Source: a virus. From it: a stretch of DNA of 25,422 nucleotides. Position numbers and translations under genes: made by a program. The DNA lies in the IMG/VR virus record IMGVR_UViG_3300017743_000108, positions 1 through 25,422 of that record; one strand, 5' to 3'. This document shows, piece by piece, positions 1 to 8,189 of this stretch (position 1 is its first letter; every line of letters starts with the position of its first letter). Under the pieces are notes generated by a model that searched no databases, had not been told where the DNA came from, and saw only the letters and a program-made list of their open reading frames with translations.

Positions 1-63
1 AAGAAAAAAATATTAGATGATCTAAAAAACTATACTGACTTACTTCGCAAGCATATTACCTGA
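1..63 (+). CDS. C-terminal end of an upstream gene (partial)
   Basis: Frame 1 is open from the left edge to a TGA at 61-63 and encodes about 20 residues ending in LLRKHIT. The peptide is lysine-rich and helical in character. It is too short to assign a family. The stop lies just before the TATTTAT box at 64-70, so this gene probably closes the preceding transcription unit. Its function cannot be judged from what is visible. Confidence 0.5.
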   Translation, partial: KKKILDDLKNYTDLLRKHIT

Positions 64-70
64 TATTTAT
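64..70 (+). promoter_or_regulatory. Putative late promoter box TATTTAT
   Basis: TATTTAT lies 19 nt before the ATG at 90, directly after the upstream stop. The same box occurs at nearly the same distance before five other genes in this window. That makes it the best candidate for a phage late promoter element of the -10 type. The role is inferred from position and recurrence only. Confidence 0.5.
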
Positions 71-89
71 TGGTATATATACCCTCATA

Positions 90-443
90 ATGACACAGAA
101 AGAAGCTCTTGAATTAGTTTTATCTGAAATAAAACATATTAAGACTCACATGCCCAATGGTGAGTTAAAACAGATGCAGAGAGATATGGGAGATATGAAA
201 GATGATATCTCTGATCTCAAGTATACACTTCTCAACCCAGATAACGGTGTTATAGTTAGTACTAATAAGAATACTGATTTCAGAGTAGAGATGCAGTCAA
301 ATGAAAAAGACTTTCGAAATCAAATGCTTGAATTAGAAGAGCTGAAGAGATGGAAGAATGGAGTGACTAAAGCATTATGGATTATTTTTGGTACTATGGT
401 TATTATTATTTTTCAAATATTATCACATAATGGACAACTCTAA
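90..443 (+). CDS. Small coiled-coil protein with a C-terminal membrane anchor
   Basis: This 117-residue protein is not recognised as a named family. Residues 1-48 and 62-90 are heptad-like and rich in charged residues and methionine, suggesting coiled coils. Residues 94-112 (KALWIIFGTMVIIIFQIL region) form one hydrophobic segment, followed by a five-residue polar tail. The expected topology is therefore N-in, tail-anchored, with a long cytoplasmic coil. The layout resembles small accessory membrane proteins of phage lysis or structural modules, but no holin, spanin or endolysin neighbour supports a lysis role. It is the first gene after a TATTTAT box, and its end overlaps the next start by 14 nt, so the two are translated together. 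Confidence 0.65.
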   Translation: MTQKEALELVLSEIKHIKTHMPNGELKQMQRDMGDMKDDISDLKYTLLNPDNGVIVSTNKNTDFRVEMQSNEKDFRNQMLELEELKRWKNGVTKALWIIFGTMVIIIFQILSHNGQL

Positions 444-1437
444 AATAAAACCAGATATGCATGCTTTCATGAGAGAGCTTGTAAAAGAATCTTTAAGAGA
501 TTGGTTTAAAAAAGAGAAATGGGTACGTATTACTACTGCCGGTAATATAGCAGGACCATGTGGAACATCAAAAAATACTAAAAATCCCGATAGGTGTTTA
601 CCTAAAGCTAAAGCACAATCATTAACTAAAGCTCAAAGAGCGGCTACTGCTAGAAAGAAAAAGAAAGCAGGAGCTAAAGGAAAGACAGTCGTGAAAAATA
701 CAAAAGCAGCAACAGTGAGAAAAGAATCAAAAGAAAATTGGCCTAAAACACTTTCTTCTTCATATGCAGATGAATATGAGTATAGACTAAAAGAAGTACT
801 ATCTGACGGAAGAGCTAAATACGATATAATAGATTTAGAAAAATTAACTACTTACGGTACCATAATCTTTGACACTGTTGATGATTTGAAAATACATGCC
901 GACGATCTAATTAAACCTCAAGGCGGTACACAGTCAACTCATTTAGGAGAAACCAAAGAAGCACCAGACGGTACTTACTTTACCAAATCAGGTAATCTCG
1001 TAAAAGGTAGAATGACAAAGGCTGCAAAAGAAAGAGGTGCACGAAAAAGTGATCCAAAAGATAAAATGAGATCAAAAGTACCTCCTGTGACTCAATATAC
1101 AGAAACAGCTGATCCACAAGACGGAAAAGCAGCACCTTACGGTTCTGGTTATGGACCTGTAACCAAAGAAGATATTCGTAATTTGGTAGTAGGTATGATG
1201 CAAGAAAACGAAGTACTGATGGAAAAAGATGATAGATGTACTCGTATAGCCAAACGGAAGTACGATACTTGGCCATCGGCTTATGCTTCAGGAGCAGTGG
1301 TAAGATGCAAGAGAGGTGATATATGGAAAGGAGTTAAAGAAGAAGAAATAAGCGAATCTAACTGCAAACACGGACGTTATTATTGTAATCACGATAAAAA
1401 ATACAAGTGTAGAAAAGGACCTAAAAAATCAAGATGA
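430..1437 (+). CDS. Basic cysteine-containing modular protein (DUF5872-like N-terminus)
   Basis: The frame is open from 388, but the ATG at 430 gives 335 residues starting MDNSKIKP and a 14-nt overlap with the preceding gene, so I prefer it. Residues 10-24 form an amphipathic helix. Residues 25-95 carry a Trp/Cys module (WVRITTAGNIAGPCGTSKN, then a second Cys at 56) running into a very basic Lys/Arg/Ala stretch. From memory this resembles DUF5872-type modules seen in marine phages and large DNA viruses. Residues 268-300 contain CTRIAKRKYDTWPSAYASG, another recurrent phage module. Residues 312-327 carry three more cysteines with histidines, suggesting metal binding. The basic character would suit nucleic-acid binding or internal head packing. 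The function is unknown. Confidence 0.75.
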   Translation: MDNSKIKPDMHAFMRELVKESLRDWFKKEKWVRITTAGNIAGPCGTSKNTKNPDRCLPKAKAQSLTKAQRAATARKKKKAGAKGKTVVKNTKAATVRKESKENWPKTLSSSYADEYEYRLKEVLSDGRAKYDIIDLEKLTTYGTIIFDTVDDLKIHADDLIKPQGGTQSTHLGETKEAPDGTYFTKSGNLVKGRMTKAAKERGARKSDPKDKMRSKVPPVTQYTETADPQDGKAAPYGSGYGPVTKEDIRNLVVGMMQENEVLMEKDDRCTRIAKRKYDTWPSAYASGAVVRCKRGDIWKGVKEEEISESNCKHGRYYCNHDKKYKCRKGPKKSR

Positions 1438-1907
1438 AATTAATCAAAGTAATTAAAGACTTAGTAATCGAAGGTAAGCTTTCTGATTTTGGAGATAATA
1501 ATACTCCTGCTGCTCTTAAAAAAGAAAAAGAGATAAAAAACAAGAAAGTTAAACCTATGGATTCTTTAGAAGATTTAGATTTAAATACTTTAGGGAGAAA
1601 TGTTACTGTAAAAGAGTATAGATACGGACCTCTCAATCCGGACGATGAAAAAGGTTCTAAAACATTCTGGGAGGATAAAGCCGAGATGTGGGATACCACA
1701 GTTGAACATGCTAAGACTTCTAGATGTTCAAATTGTGTTGCTTTCAATCAAAAACCTGCTACTCTTAAAAAGATGGAAAAAGCTATTGGAGAAGAAGGTA
1801 AAAAAATAGTTAAAGAGGCTAATTTAGGCTTCTGTGAGTTCTTTTGGTTTAAATGTGCCGGTGCTAGAACTTGTGATGCTTGGGTAGCAGGAGGACCATT
1901 AAAATGA
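1434..1907 (+). CDS. Five-cysteine protein, possible metal or Fe-S binder
   Basis: This 157-residue protein overlaps the previous stop by 4 nt (ATGA). The N-terminus, MKLIKVIKDLVIEGKL, is a short amphipathic helix containing a glutamate-glycine pair reminiscent of phage prohead protease sites. Residues 30-45 are lysine-rich. The C-terminal half holds C98-x2-C101, C134, C141 and C147 within a compact block that ends TCDAWVAGGPLK. The CxxC plus spaced cysteines and aromatic residues (FCEFFWFKC) is compatible with a zinc site or an iron-sulphur cluster of the high-potential type. That assignment is an inference from pattern alone. The neighbours are other small accessory proteins. No enzymatic role is evident. 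Confidence 0.7.
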   Translation: MKLIKVIKDLVIEGKLSDFGDNNTPAALKKEKEIKNKKVKPMDSLEDLDLNTLGRNVTVKEYRYGPLNPDDEKGSKTFWEDKAEMWDTTVEHAKTSRCSNCVAFNQKPATLKKMEKAIGEEGKKIVKEANLGFCEFFWFKCAGARTCDAWVAGGPLK

Positions 1908-2572
1908 CAAAAAATCAATTAAGAGAGTTAGTAAGAGAGGTTCTTCAAGAAAGACTTTCCAAGCGAGTTTTACAGGAAGTCGGGGAAGCTAATGTTGAAC
2001 CTTACTCATGGCAAAAAGAAAAATCAAGCCGTGACTCTCTTGTTAATTACACATTCACCACAGATAGTCAAACAGATTATTTTATAAAATTTACTACTAT
2101 TGATAAAGGGGTTGAATGGGATATTAGCTTCTTTGTTGGCAAAGTTAGGAGTTCTTCTATAGTTGTAAATGAAGGAGAGTTATATAAAGTTATGTCCACT
2201 ATAACCGACATTACTTTAAGCTTTATTGACGAACATCCAGAGATACAAAGGCTTACCTACGATCCTACACCTTCAAAAGGAGACCCAGATATTGACAACC
2301 AGAGAGACAAACTTTATAGAAGGTATATTTTTAATAAGTTACCACATGCTAAAATAAGCGATGAGTCCGGCACAGTTACTGTTACTATAAAAGAAAACTA
2401 TGCTGACGGGAAAGTAAAAGGTAAATCTAGACCTGGCAGAGTTAAAAAAGCAGGAGCTTCATGTAAAGGTTCAGTTACTGACCTGAGAGCAAAAGCTAAG
2501 AAGTACGGAGGAGAGAAAGGTAAGATGTATCACTGGTGCGCTAATATGAAATCAGGTAAAAAGAAAAAATGA
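1904..2572 (+). CDS. Hypothetical protein with LREL-REVL N-terminal helix and MYHWCANMKSG C-terminus
   Basis: The frame is open from 1880, but the ATG at 1904 overlaps the previous stop in an ATGA arrangement and yields 222 residues. It begins MTKNQLRELVREVLQE, a helix nearly identical to the start of the small protein at 10985. The middle (about residues 30-150) looks like a globular alpha/beta domain I do not recognise. The C-terminal 40 residues are basic, with two cysteines: SCKGSVTDLRAKAKKYGG followed by GKMYHWCANMKSG. I recall this tail as a recurrent module in marine phage proteins. A GGAGG lies 10 nt before the start but is also codon content of the upstream gene. The function is unknown. 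An internal head protein is possible because of the N-terminal helix. Confidence 0.7.
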   Translation: MTKNQLRELVREVLQERLSKRVLQEVGEANVEPYSWQKEKSSRDSLVNYTFTTDSQTDYFIKFTTIDKGVEWDISFFVGKVRSSSIVVNEGELYKVMSTITDITLSFIDEHPEIQRLTYDPTPSKGDPDIDNQRDKLYRRYIFNKLPHAKISDESGTVTVTIKENYADGKVKGKSRPGRVKKAGASCKGSVTDLRAKAKKYGGEKGKMYHWCANMKSGKKKK

Positions 2573-3195
2573 ATCTAACTTCAAATACATTAAATAAAGA
2601 CCCTTTTTTTCTTAACCCTACAAACGATGTAGATACTCTTAAGAACAGTAATAGTGTAGATTTATTTGACCAAAATGGATACCATCTAACAAAAGCCGAG
2701 CAAGTTTTCTTATCTTATAATGGATATAAACCTATAGAGAGAAGACATGAAGATTGTTTAAGGTATGATTGGCTTGTATGGGATAAAAGAGACGGTGCTC
2801 ATATAAATCATTCAGATTTATTCGAAAGAAAAGGATTTGAATCTGAAGCATTAGTACAATTGTATATGTCTGCTGAATCTAATCCAATGTTACATAAATT
2901 GATAAAAATGAAACCGAAATGGGGTATAGATATTTCTATCGATTATGTTTCGGAAGATGCTGTTTTTGAAGTATTTCATTACGAATGGGATTCATTTGAA
3001 TATGATCCTGTAATAGAAAAAAAGCAAGAAATAGAAGAGTTTGTATTAAATCAAGATTGGGATGAAGTTGCTAAAACTTTATGGAAAAAGAAAAATGAAT
3101 GGTACGATTTAGATTTTTTTGAACAAACCAAATGGAGAACAGATTATTTCGGACTTACACCAGAAAAATTTAAAAACGTTATTTGGCTTAATTAA
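2569..3195 (+). CDS. Hypothetical acidic/aromatic protein
   Basis: This 208-residue protein starts in an ATGA overlap with the previous gene and is the last of the 90-3195 unit. It is rich in Trp, Tyr, Phe, Asp and Glu, with no signal peptide or membrane segment. Visible blocks include DLFDQNGYHLTKAEQVFLSY (about residues 31-50), WDKRDGAHINHSDLFERKGF and a C-terminal tract EWYDLDFFEQTKWRTDYFGL. I do not recognise a catalytic signature. Proteins of this look are frequent in T4-like marine phages but are uncharacterised, so no function is assigned. Confidence 0.65.
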   Translation: MNLTSNTLNKDPFFLNPTNDVDTLKNSNSVDLFDQNGYHLTKAEQVFLSYNGYKPIERRHEDCLRYDWLVWDKRDGAHINHSDLFERKGFESEALVQLYMSAESNPMLHKLIKMKPKWGIDISIDYVSEDAVFEVFHYEWDSFEYDPVIEKKQEIEEFVLNQDWDEVAKTLWKKKNEWYDLDFFEQTKWRTDYFGLTPEKFKNVIWLN

Positions 3196-3197
3196 TA

Positions 3198-3204
3198 TAT
3201 TTAT
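3198..3204 (+). promoter_or_regulatory. Putative late promoter box TATTTAT
   Basis: TATTTATA lies in the short gap between genes, 20 nt before the ATG at 3225, matching the spacing seen at the other boxes. A T4-like TATAAAT also occurs at 3209-3215 but is not shared by the other gaps. Confidence 0.5.
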
Positions 3205-3224
3205 ATAATATAAATTCTTATAAG

Positions 3225-5402
3225 ATGACCTATCAAGAAATGCAGGAAAGACTGACCAAAGTAGAAACATTAATACAGGCAGTTCAGCAACCGCGTTATC
3301 AAAATAAAGTACAGAATGTTCAAGAAACTTTAACGCAGTTAAATACTATAAAAGAAAATCTTGAAAATAAGATGAAGATTATAGCCGAGGCTGAAGGTAT
3401 GATTACTACCGATGATGAAGCACAGGCAGAAAAGCTTGCTAGAAAAGGTCATAATGTAAATCTTAAAGAAGGAGAATTAAATGTTGATTATGATCTTTTA
3501 GTTAAATTAATTCTTGGGGCTAATAATCCTCAAAAATTAGATATAAGAGTAGAAGGATTTCGAGTGTTTACTGGACGAACTGCTCCTGAATTAGGAGAGT
3601 TTTCTCAATTTTTTAAAAATAGAGAGTACGGTAAAAGTGCCTCGTTTGTACAAAATATGTTCATTGCTGCAAAAAAACAACCTGAAATAACCAAACAAGA
3701 AGTAGAAAAAAGAAGCAACGGTAAGATAAAAGTTGAATTTGAATACAGCCCAGCCTTACAACTTATTTTCAAAACAAAGTTTGATGTTGATGAATCTATT
3801 AAAGAAGCACCAGATGATATGTACCTTATCAAAGTAAAAAGAACAGATAAAGCAAGTTTAAATGGACTTCAAGATGTAATCGAAACTTGGTACAGCCCAG
3901 TTAAATTCGCTCATATAGTAGATGACGATGGAGCCGGTAACGTAATATTCTACATACATAAGAAAGATTGGGACCCGGGAATGGAAGATGATATAATAGG
4001 CAACGGAGTACAAATAGTAAGTTCCACTTTTCCTACATTAAACGAAGAAAAAATTGAAGTAGACGGTGATACTGAATTTACTTTAAAATTAAACCACCTT
4101 CTTGATAAACACGTAAAAGAGATTATAGACGAAATGTCTAAGGAAGAAGACGTTGAAGATGGAGAAGATACCGATTATGCAAAACGTAGAAAAGAACAAG
4201 ACGACTACTATGAAGATCCAGACTACTATAAAGAAAATCATGACCCAGATGCAGAACAGTTAGAAGATGAAGAAGACATTCCTATGTCACGCGATGACGA
4301 TGGAGTACCTTTAGGAGAAGGAGATAAACATCACGATGATGGAGATTTAGATTTAGGACACCAAGATGATGAGCCTCATATGCTTAAAAAAGAAGTTTAT
4401 GATATTGCAGTATATGCAGCCAAGCTTTACAAGCAATTAAAGAAATATGATGCTATGGAAAATGAAGTTGATTTTCCTCACTGGTGGCAAAGAAAAGTAA
4501 CTCTTGCAAGAGAGTATATGTCTAAGGCACAACACTACTTAGAGTTCGAAGAAAAAGAACCTATGATCGACCAGCTTGCTTTAGAAGGTAAAAAGTACAA
4601 ATCAGATGCTCAAAGAAAAGCAATCTATGCTGCTAAAGCTGAAAAAGGAGAACTTAAAGAAAGAACTCATACAGCTATTAAGAAAGCTTTAGACATTGAG
4701 TTAAGAAAAAGAAAAGAACGTGTTAAAGATTATGTAAGAGCTCAAGGTAAAGAGAAACAAAAAATTAAAGATGAGTTAAAACAAATGACAGATAAGATAA
4801 ATGGACTTGAAAAAGAGCACAATAATGCTGTCTCAGGGATAAATAGAAATCAAAAACTATCAGATACAAACGAAACTAAAATTTCAAAAAAAAAGTTTAA
4901 AAAACTTTTAGCGGAAGCTTACTATGAAGTTTTAGCTGAAGCCGAAGCACCGGAAAGCGTAGAAACATTTACCAGGAGATACCCAGACTTAGAAAAGGCC
5001 CTCATTAAGTTACATACAGATGATTATTCTGATTTTGTTAAGGAAGTAAGATTGATTACTCCTAAGCCTACTGAATTAGCAGTTGTTATAAAAAACAATC
5101 AAGAATATACTTTAAAATGGTTAGGTAAAGATTGGGAGATATCTGTACGAGGAGAAAGACATTATTTAGGCAATGCCTCAGAGGTTCAAGAAGCACTTAA
5201 AGATATAGCTATCCTTGCCAAAGAAGCACCAATGGGTGAACCAGAAGATGAACAAGAAGAAACTGGCGGTGATGCAGGATTTGATGATTTAGGAGGAGGC
5301 GGAGGAGCCGATACCGGAGGATTAGACGATATAGGAGGGGAAGATGAAGCCGGAGGAGCAGACCTATCAGACGAACCAATTGATTTTGAAGACGAAGCAT
5401 AG
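3225..5402 (+). CDS. Large mosaic acidic protein, probable prohead or structural component
   Basis: This 725-residue protein appears assembled from several modules. Residues 1-52 form a coiled coil leading to IIAEAEGM. About residues 60-305 form a globular alpha/beta region. Residues 303-385 are a strongly acidic, low-complexity linker (Asp, Glu, His, Tyr). Residues 386-445 hold a helical module containing VDFPHWWQRKVTLAREYM, which I recall as widespread in marine phage structural proteins. Residues 480-535 are a second, highly charged coiled coil. Residues 556-573 hold two LAEA segments that match gp21-type cleavage signals. A small domain follows at 578-665, and the tail is Gly/Asp/Glu-rich. 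It heads the unit that ends with terminase. The size, acidity and candidate cleavage sites suggest a prohead core or internal role, but this is inference. Confidence 0.7.
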   Translation: MTYQEMQERLTKVETLIQAVQQPRYQNKVQNVQETLTQLNTIKENLENKMKIIAEAEGMITTDDEAQAEKLARKGHNVNLKEGELNVDYDLLVKLILGANNPQKLDIRVEGFRVFTGRTAPELGEFSQFFKNREYGKSASFVQNMFIAAKKQPEITKQEVEKRSNGKIKVEFEYSPALQLIFKTKFDVDESIKEAPDDMYLIKVKRTDKASLNGLQDVIETWYSPVKFAHIVDDDGAGNVIFYIHKKDWDPGMEDDIIGNGVQIVSSTFPTLNEEKIEVDGDTEFTLKLNHLLDKHVKEIIDEMSKEEDVEDGEDTDYAKRRKEQDDYYEDPDYYKENHDPDAEQLEDEEDIPMSRDDDGVPLGEGDKHHDDGDLDLGHQDDEPHMLKKEVYDIAVYAAKLYKQLKKYDAMENEVDFPHWWQRKVTLAREYMSKAQHYLEFEEKEPMIDQLALEGKKYKSDAQRKAIYAAKAEKGELKERTHTAIKKALDIELRKRKERVKDYVRAQGKEKQKIKDELKQMTDKINGLEKEHNNAVSGINRNQKLSDTNETKISKKKFKKLLAEAYYEVLAEAEAPESVETFTRRYPDLEKALIKLHTDDYSDFVKEVRLITPKPTELAVVIKNNQEYTLKWLGKDWEISVRGERHYLGNASEVQEALKDIAILAKEAPMGEPEDEQEETGGDAGFDDLGGGGGADTGGLDDIGGEDEAGGADLSDEPIDFEDEA

Positions 5403-6584
5403 ATGAATCTTATAGATAGAATAATATTAGAATGGTCATATAGAACCAAAAAAGGATACCCAGATATTAATAATCAAGAAGATTTAGCAGTCTTTGAATC
5501 TACTTTTGGATTTAACTTAAAAGAAGGGAAGAAAGAAAGAGATGCAGTACAGGCTATTATCTCTGCTAATCCTGGTAAGTTTGAAACTATGTCTAATGAT
5601 TCAAGAATTGCTAACAAAACTGAGATTTCAGAAAAAGAATTTATCAAAGCAATTCAAAATACTTTCGGTGAAGAAACTGACGTTGTAGTAACACCCCCAG
5701 GTAACTATCCAAATCCAAGTAAGAAATTTAATCTTTTTACTTTTGAAGCTGAAGGTAAAGAAATTAGTTTAATTCTAGCAGGCGGAGCATCTGCTAATCT
5801 TGGGCAAAAATTTGAAAATATGATAGCAGAAGGGTTGATAAATTCTATTGGCTCAAGTATAGAAGATATAGAAGATCCTAGAATAGCAAAAATATTTACC
5901 CATCTTGGTATTAATCCTGAAACTTTAGAACCAGGTTCAATCGAGCAAACTGGCGGTAAGGACACCTTAAGACCTTTAAATTTAGAAAAAGGCCCTCAAG
6001 ATAGAGGGTATACTATAGCAGACGTTAGCATTACATCTCAAGGTAACCCTTATTATATTTCGATCAAAAACAAAACTGGAGACAATATATATAATGGTGG
6101 TAACGTATCTGCTATTAGGTATAATCAAGATAAAACTGAAATCATATTTGATCCTGAGACTTATTACCGTGATACTCTTAAGGTAAAAATATTTGAAATT
6201 TTTAAGTTAGATCCTAAAAAAGTTACAACTGGTCTAAATGAATATATTAAACAAGAAGGAGTAGGGTCATCTTGGATACAAGTAGATTTGGATACTCAAG
6301 ACATTTTAAAGTTCATAGGATCAGCAGTAGACTACGGATACTACTACTTAAGAGAAGATAAAGCAGACATAAAAATATTAGACATATTATCTCCAGAAGA
6401 CACTTATAAATTTATCGGAACTCCCGGTGTAGCGCAAATCAAATATCCTAGTAGTAGTTCTAAAACTACGTATGCTAGAGTTCAATTACTTAATAGCAAT
6501 GCAGGGTTAAAGCATGTTGAAGTTCAAATAAGAAATGCTCAAGGAGGAGTTGATAGACCTTCTATAAAGGTACAAGTAAAATAA
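5403..6584 (+). CDS. Possible PD-(D/E)XK-fold protein next to terminase
   Basis: This 393-residue protein starts immediately after the preceding stop. It opens with MNLIDRIILE, another short helix ending in I-L-E. The central part resembles a restriction-endonuclease-like core: a helix with E138 (GQKFENMIAEGL), then a strand with D207 (TIADVSI), then a strand with S220-x-K222 (YYISIKNK). The spacing D-x12-S-x-K fits the family, but the usual Asp/Glu before the lysine is serine, so activity may be lost or altered. A C-terminal region (about residues 290-393) is beta-rich. The gene lies between a probable structural protein and the terminase, which could suggest DNA processing or packaging. I do not recognise a named family, and the fold call is tentative. 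Confidence 0.5.
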   Translation: MNLIDRIILEWSYRTKKGYPDINNQEDLAVFESTFGFNLKEGKKERDAVQAIISANPGKFETMSNDSRIANKTEISEKEFIKAIQNTFGEETDVVVTPPGNYPNPSKKFNLFTFEAEGKEISLILAGGASANLGQKFENMIAEGLINSIGSSIEDIEDPRIAKIFTHLGINPETLEPGSIEQTGGKDTLRPLNLEKGPQDRGYTIADVSITSQGNPYYISIKNKTGDNIYNGGNVSAIRYNQDKTEIIFDPETYYRDTLKVKIFEIFKLDPKKVTTGLNEYIKQEGVGSSWIQVDLDTQDILKFIGSAVDYGYYYLREDKADIKILDILSPEDTYKFIGTPGVAQIKYPSSSSKTTYARVQLLNSNAGLKHVEVQIRNAQGGVDRPSIKVQVK

Positions 6585-6587
6585 GTT

Positions 6588-8162
6588 ATGGCACAAGACA
6601 TAAAAAAAATTATAGCACAGGAGTATATCAAATGTGCTAAAGATCCTTCGTACTTCATGAAGAAGTACTGCTATATACAGCACCCTACACGTGGTAGAAT
6701 CTTATTTAACCTCTACCCTTTTCAATCTAAAGTATTACATCTATTTAGAGATCATCAATATTTGATTACTCTAAAGTCTAGACAGCTTGGTATATCAACT
6801 CTTGCTGCTGGATATTCTCTTTGGTTAATGCTTTTTCATAAAGATAAAAACGTATTAGCTTTGGCTACCACTCAGGCTACAGCTCGTAACTTAGTTTCTA
6901 AGACTATGTTTATGTACGATGAGCTGCCTAAATGGTTAAAATTGCCGGCGGTAGAAAAAAATAAATTATCTTTAAGGTTAAAAAACGGATCTAAAATAAC
7001 AGCTAAATCATCTAATGCTGATGCTGCAAGATCAGAAGCAGTATCGTTATTATTAATAGATGAGGCAGCCTTTATCGATAATATTGAAGAGACCTTTACT
7101 GCAGCACAACAAACGTTGGCTACCGGTGGACAGTGTATGGCATTATCAACACCTAACGGTATCGGTAACTGGTTTCATCAAACCTGGGCAAAAGCCGAAA
7201 CAAGAGAAAATAGTTTTATCCCTGTTAAATTACCATGGACAGTACATCCTGAAAGAAACCAAGAGTGGAGAGATCAACAAGACTCAGATCTAGGGCCTCG
7301 TATGGCTGGGCAAGAATGTGATTGTGATTTCTTAGCTTCTGGGGATACTGTCTTCGAACCTGATGATATGACTTTTATAGAACAAACTTCTTTAAAAGAA
7401 CCTATGGAACGAAGAGGTGTCGATGGTAATTTTTGGATATGGGAAGCTCCTGATTATACTAAATCGTATATGGTTGTAGCCGATGTTGCAAGAGGAGATT
7501 CAACAGATTATTCTGCCTGTCATATATTTGATATAGCAAATGCAATACAGGTAGCAGAATATAAAGGTAAGATATCACCAAAAGAATATGGAAACGTACT
7601 TGTAGGTATAGCATCAGAATATAACGATGCTCTATTAGTAGTAGAAAATGCCAATATTGGATGGTCTACAATAGAACAAATACAGGAACGTGAATATAAA
7701 AATTTATATTTCTCTCCTAAATCACATAATGAGACAGTAGAGTCTTATATGCAAAAATATGAAAGAGATAAATTAGTTCCCGGGTTTACAATGTCTATGA
7801 GGACTAGACCTTTAGTTATTGCAAAGATGATGGAGTATATTAGAGATAGATCAGTTACTATTCAATCAAAAAGACTACTTGAAGAAATGAGAGTGTTTAT
7901 TTGGAAAAACGGTAAAGCTCAAGCACAGATAAGATACAATGACGATTTAGTAATGTCCTTTGCAACAGCACTGTATGTAAGAGATACAGCATTAAGATTA
8001 CAACAGCAAGGCATGGATCTAGCTAGAGCACAATTATCTTCTTTTGCAAATTCTAACGCTAGAAATAAAGTTATAATGTCCTCAGTTGCTAATCGACAAG
8101 AAAATCCGTATCTTTATAAGACCCAACACGGTGAAGAAGACATCAGTTGGTTATTGAAATAG
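6588..8162 (+). CDS. 17: Terminase large subunit (gp17-like)
   Basis: This 524-residue protein is the DNA-packaging motor. The N-terminal ATPase pumps DNA into the prohead and the C-terminal RNase H-like nuclease cuts concatemers. The ATPase shows a Walker A-like SRQLGIST at 64-71, Walker B LLLIDEA at 154-160 with catalytic E159, and a coupling motif STPNG at 187-191. The nuclease acidic residues are D299 (VADVARGD), E353 (VVENAN) and D452/D453 (NDDLVMS). The length is slightly below T4 gp17 (610 residues). Walker A has Ile where T4 has Lys in SRQLGKTT. No small terminase is recognisable nearby. It is the last gene of the 3225-8162 unit and is followed by the portal, its docking partner. Confidence 0.95.
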   Translation: MAQDIKKIIAQEYIKCAKDPSYFMKKYCYIQHPTRGRILFNLYPFQSKVLHLFRDHQYLITLKSRQLGISTLAAGYSLWLMLFHKDKNVLALATTQATARNLVSKTMFMYDELPKWLKLPAVEKNKLSLRLKNGSKITAKSSNADAARSEAVSLLLIDEAAFIDNIEETFTAAQQTLATGGQCMALSTPNGIGNWFHQTWAKAETRENSFIPVKLPWTVHPERNQEWRDQQDSDLGPRMAGQECDCDFLASGDTVFEPDDMTFIEQTSLKEPMERRGVDGNFWIWEAPDYTKSYMVVADVARGDSTDYSACHIFDIANAIQVAEYKGKISPKEYGNVLVGIASEYNDALLVVENANIGWSTIEQIQEREYKNLYFSPKSHNETVESYMQKYERDKLVPGFTMSMRTRPLVIAKMMEYIRDRSVTIQSKRLLEEMRVFIWKNGKAQAQIRYNDDLVMSFATALYVRDTALRLQQQGMDLARAQLSSFANSNARNKVIMSSVANRQENPYLYKTQHGEEDISWLLK

Positions 8163-8164
8163 AC

Positions 8165-8171
8165 TATTTAT
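8165..8171 (+). promoter_or_regulatory. Putative late promoter box TATTTAT
   Basis: TATTTATA starts 3 nt after the terminase stop and ends 18 nt before the portal ATG at 8190. The spacing matches the other boxes, and the portal may therefore be transcribed separately from the terminase. Confidence 0.5.
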
Positions 8172-8189
8172 AATTAAAATTATACCTAA

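Noticed and set aside
388-430. Upstream start for the gene ending at 1437
   Set aside because: Starting at 388 would add 14 hydrophobic residues read from the frame of the preceding membrane segment. The ATG at 430 gives a 14-nt overlap and an N-terminus like that of related modules.
90-443. Holin or spanin
   Set aside because: One C-terminal membrane segment and coiled coils fit, but no endolysin or lysis partner is nearby and no signature motif was found.
1421-1747. Minus-strand open frame opposite the five-cysteine gene
   Set aside because: The + strand gene is in an ATGA-coupled series and has a coherent cysteine block. The minus-strand frame would be the only opposite-strand gene in the window and resembles nothing.
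1880-1904. Upstream start for the gene ending at 2572
   Set aside because: The ATG at 1904 forms an ATGA overlap and gives the same MTKN-type N-terminus as the protein at 10985.
3209-3215. TATAAAT as a T4-type late promoter
   Set aside because: It occurs only here among the gene gaps, while TATTTAT is shared by all seven sites at consistent spacing, so the shared box is preferred.
7060-7293. Short + strand frame inside the terminase gene
   Set aside because: It is an alternate frame of the conserved terminase ATPase region with no support of its own.
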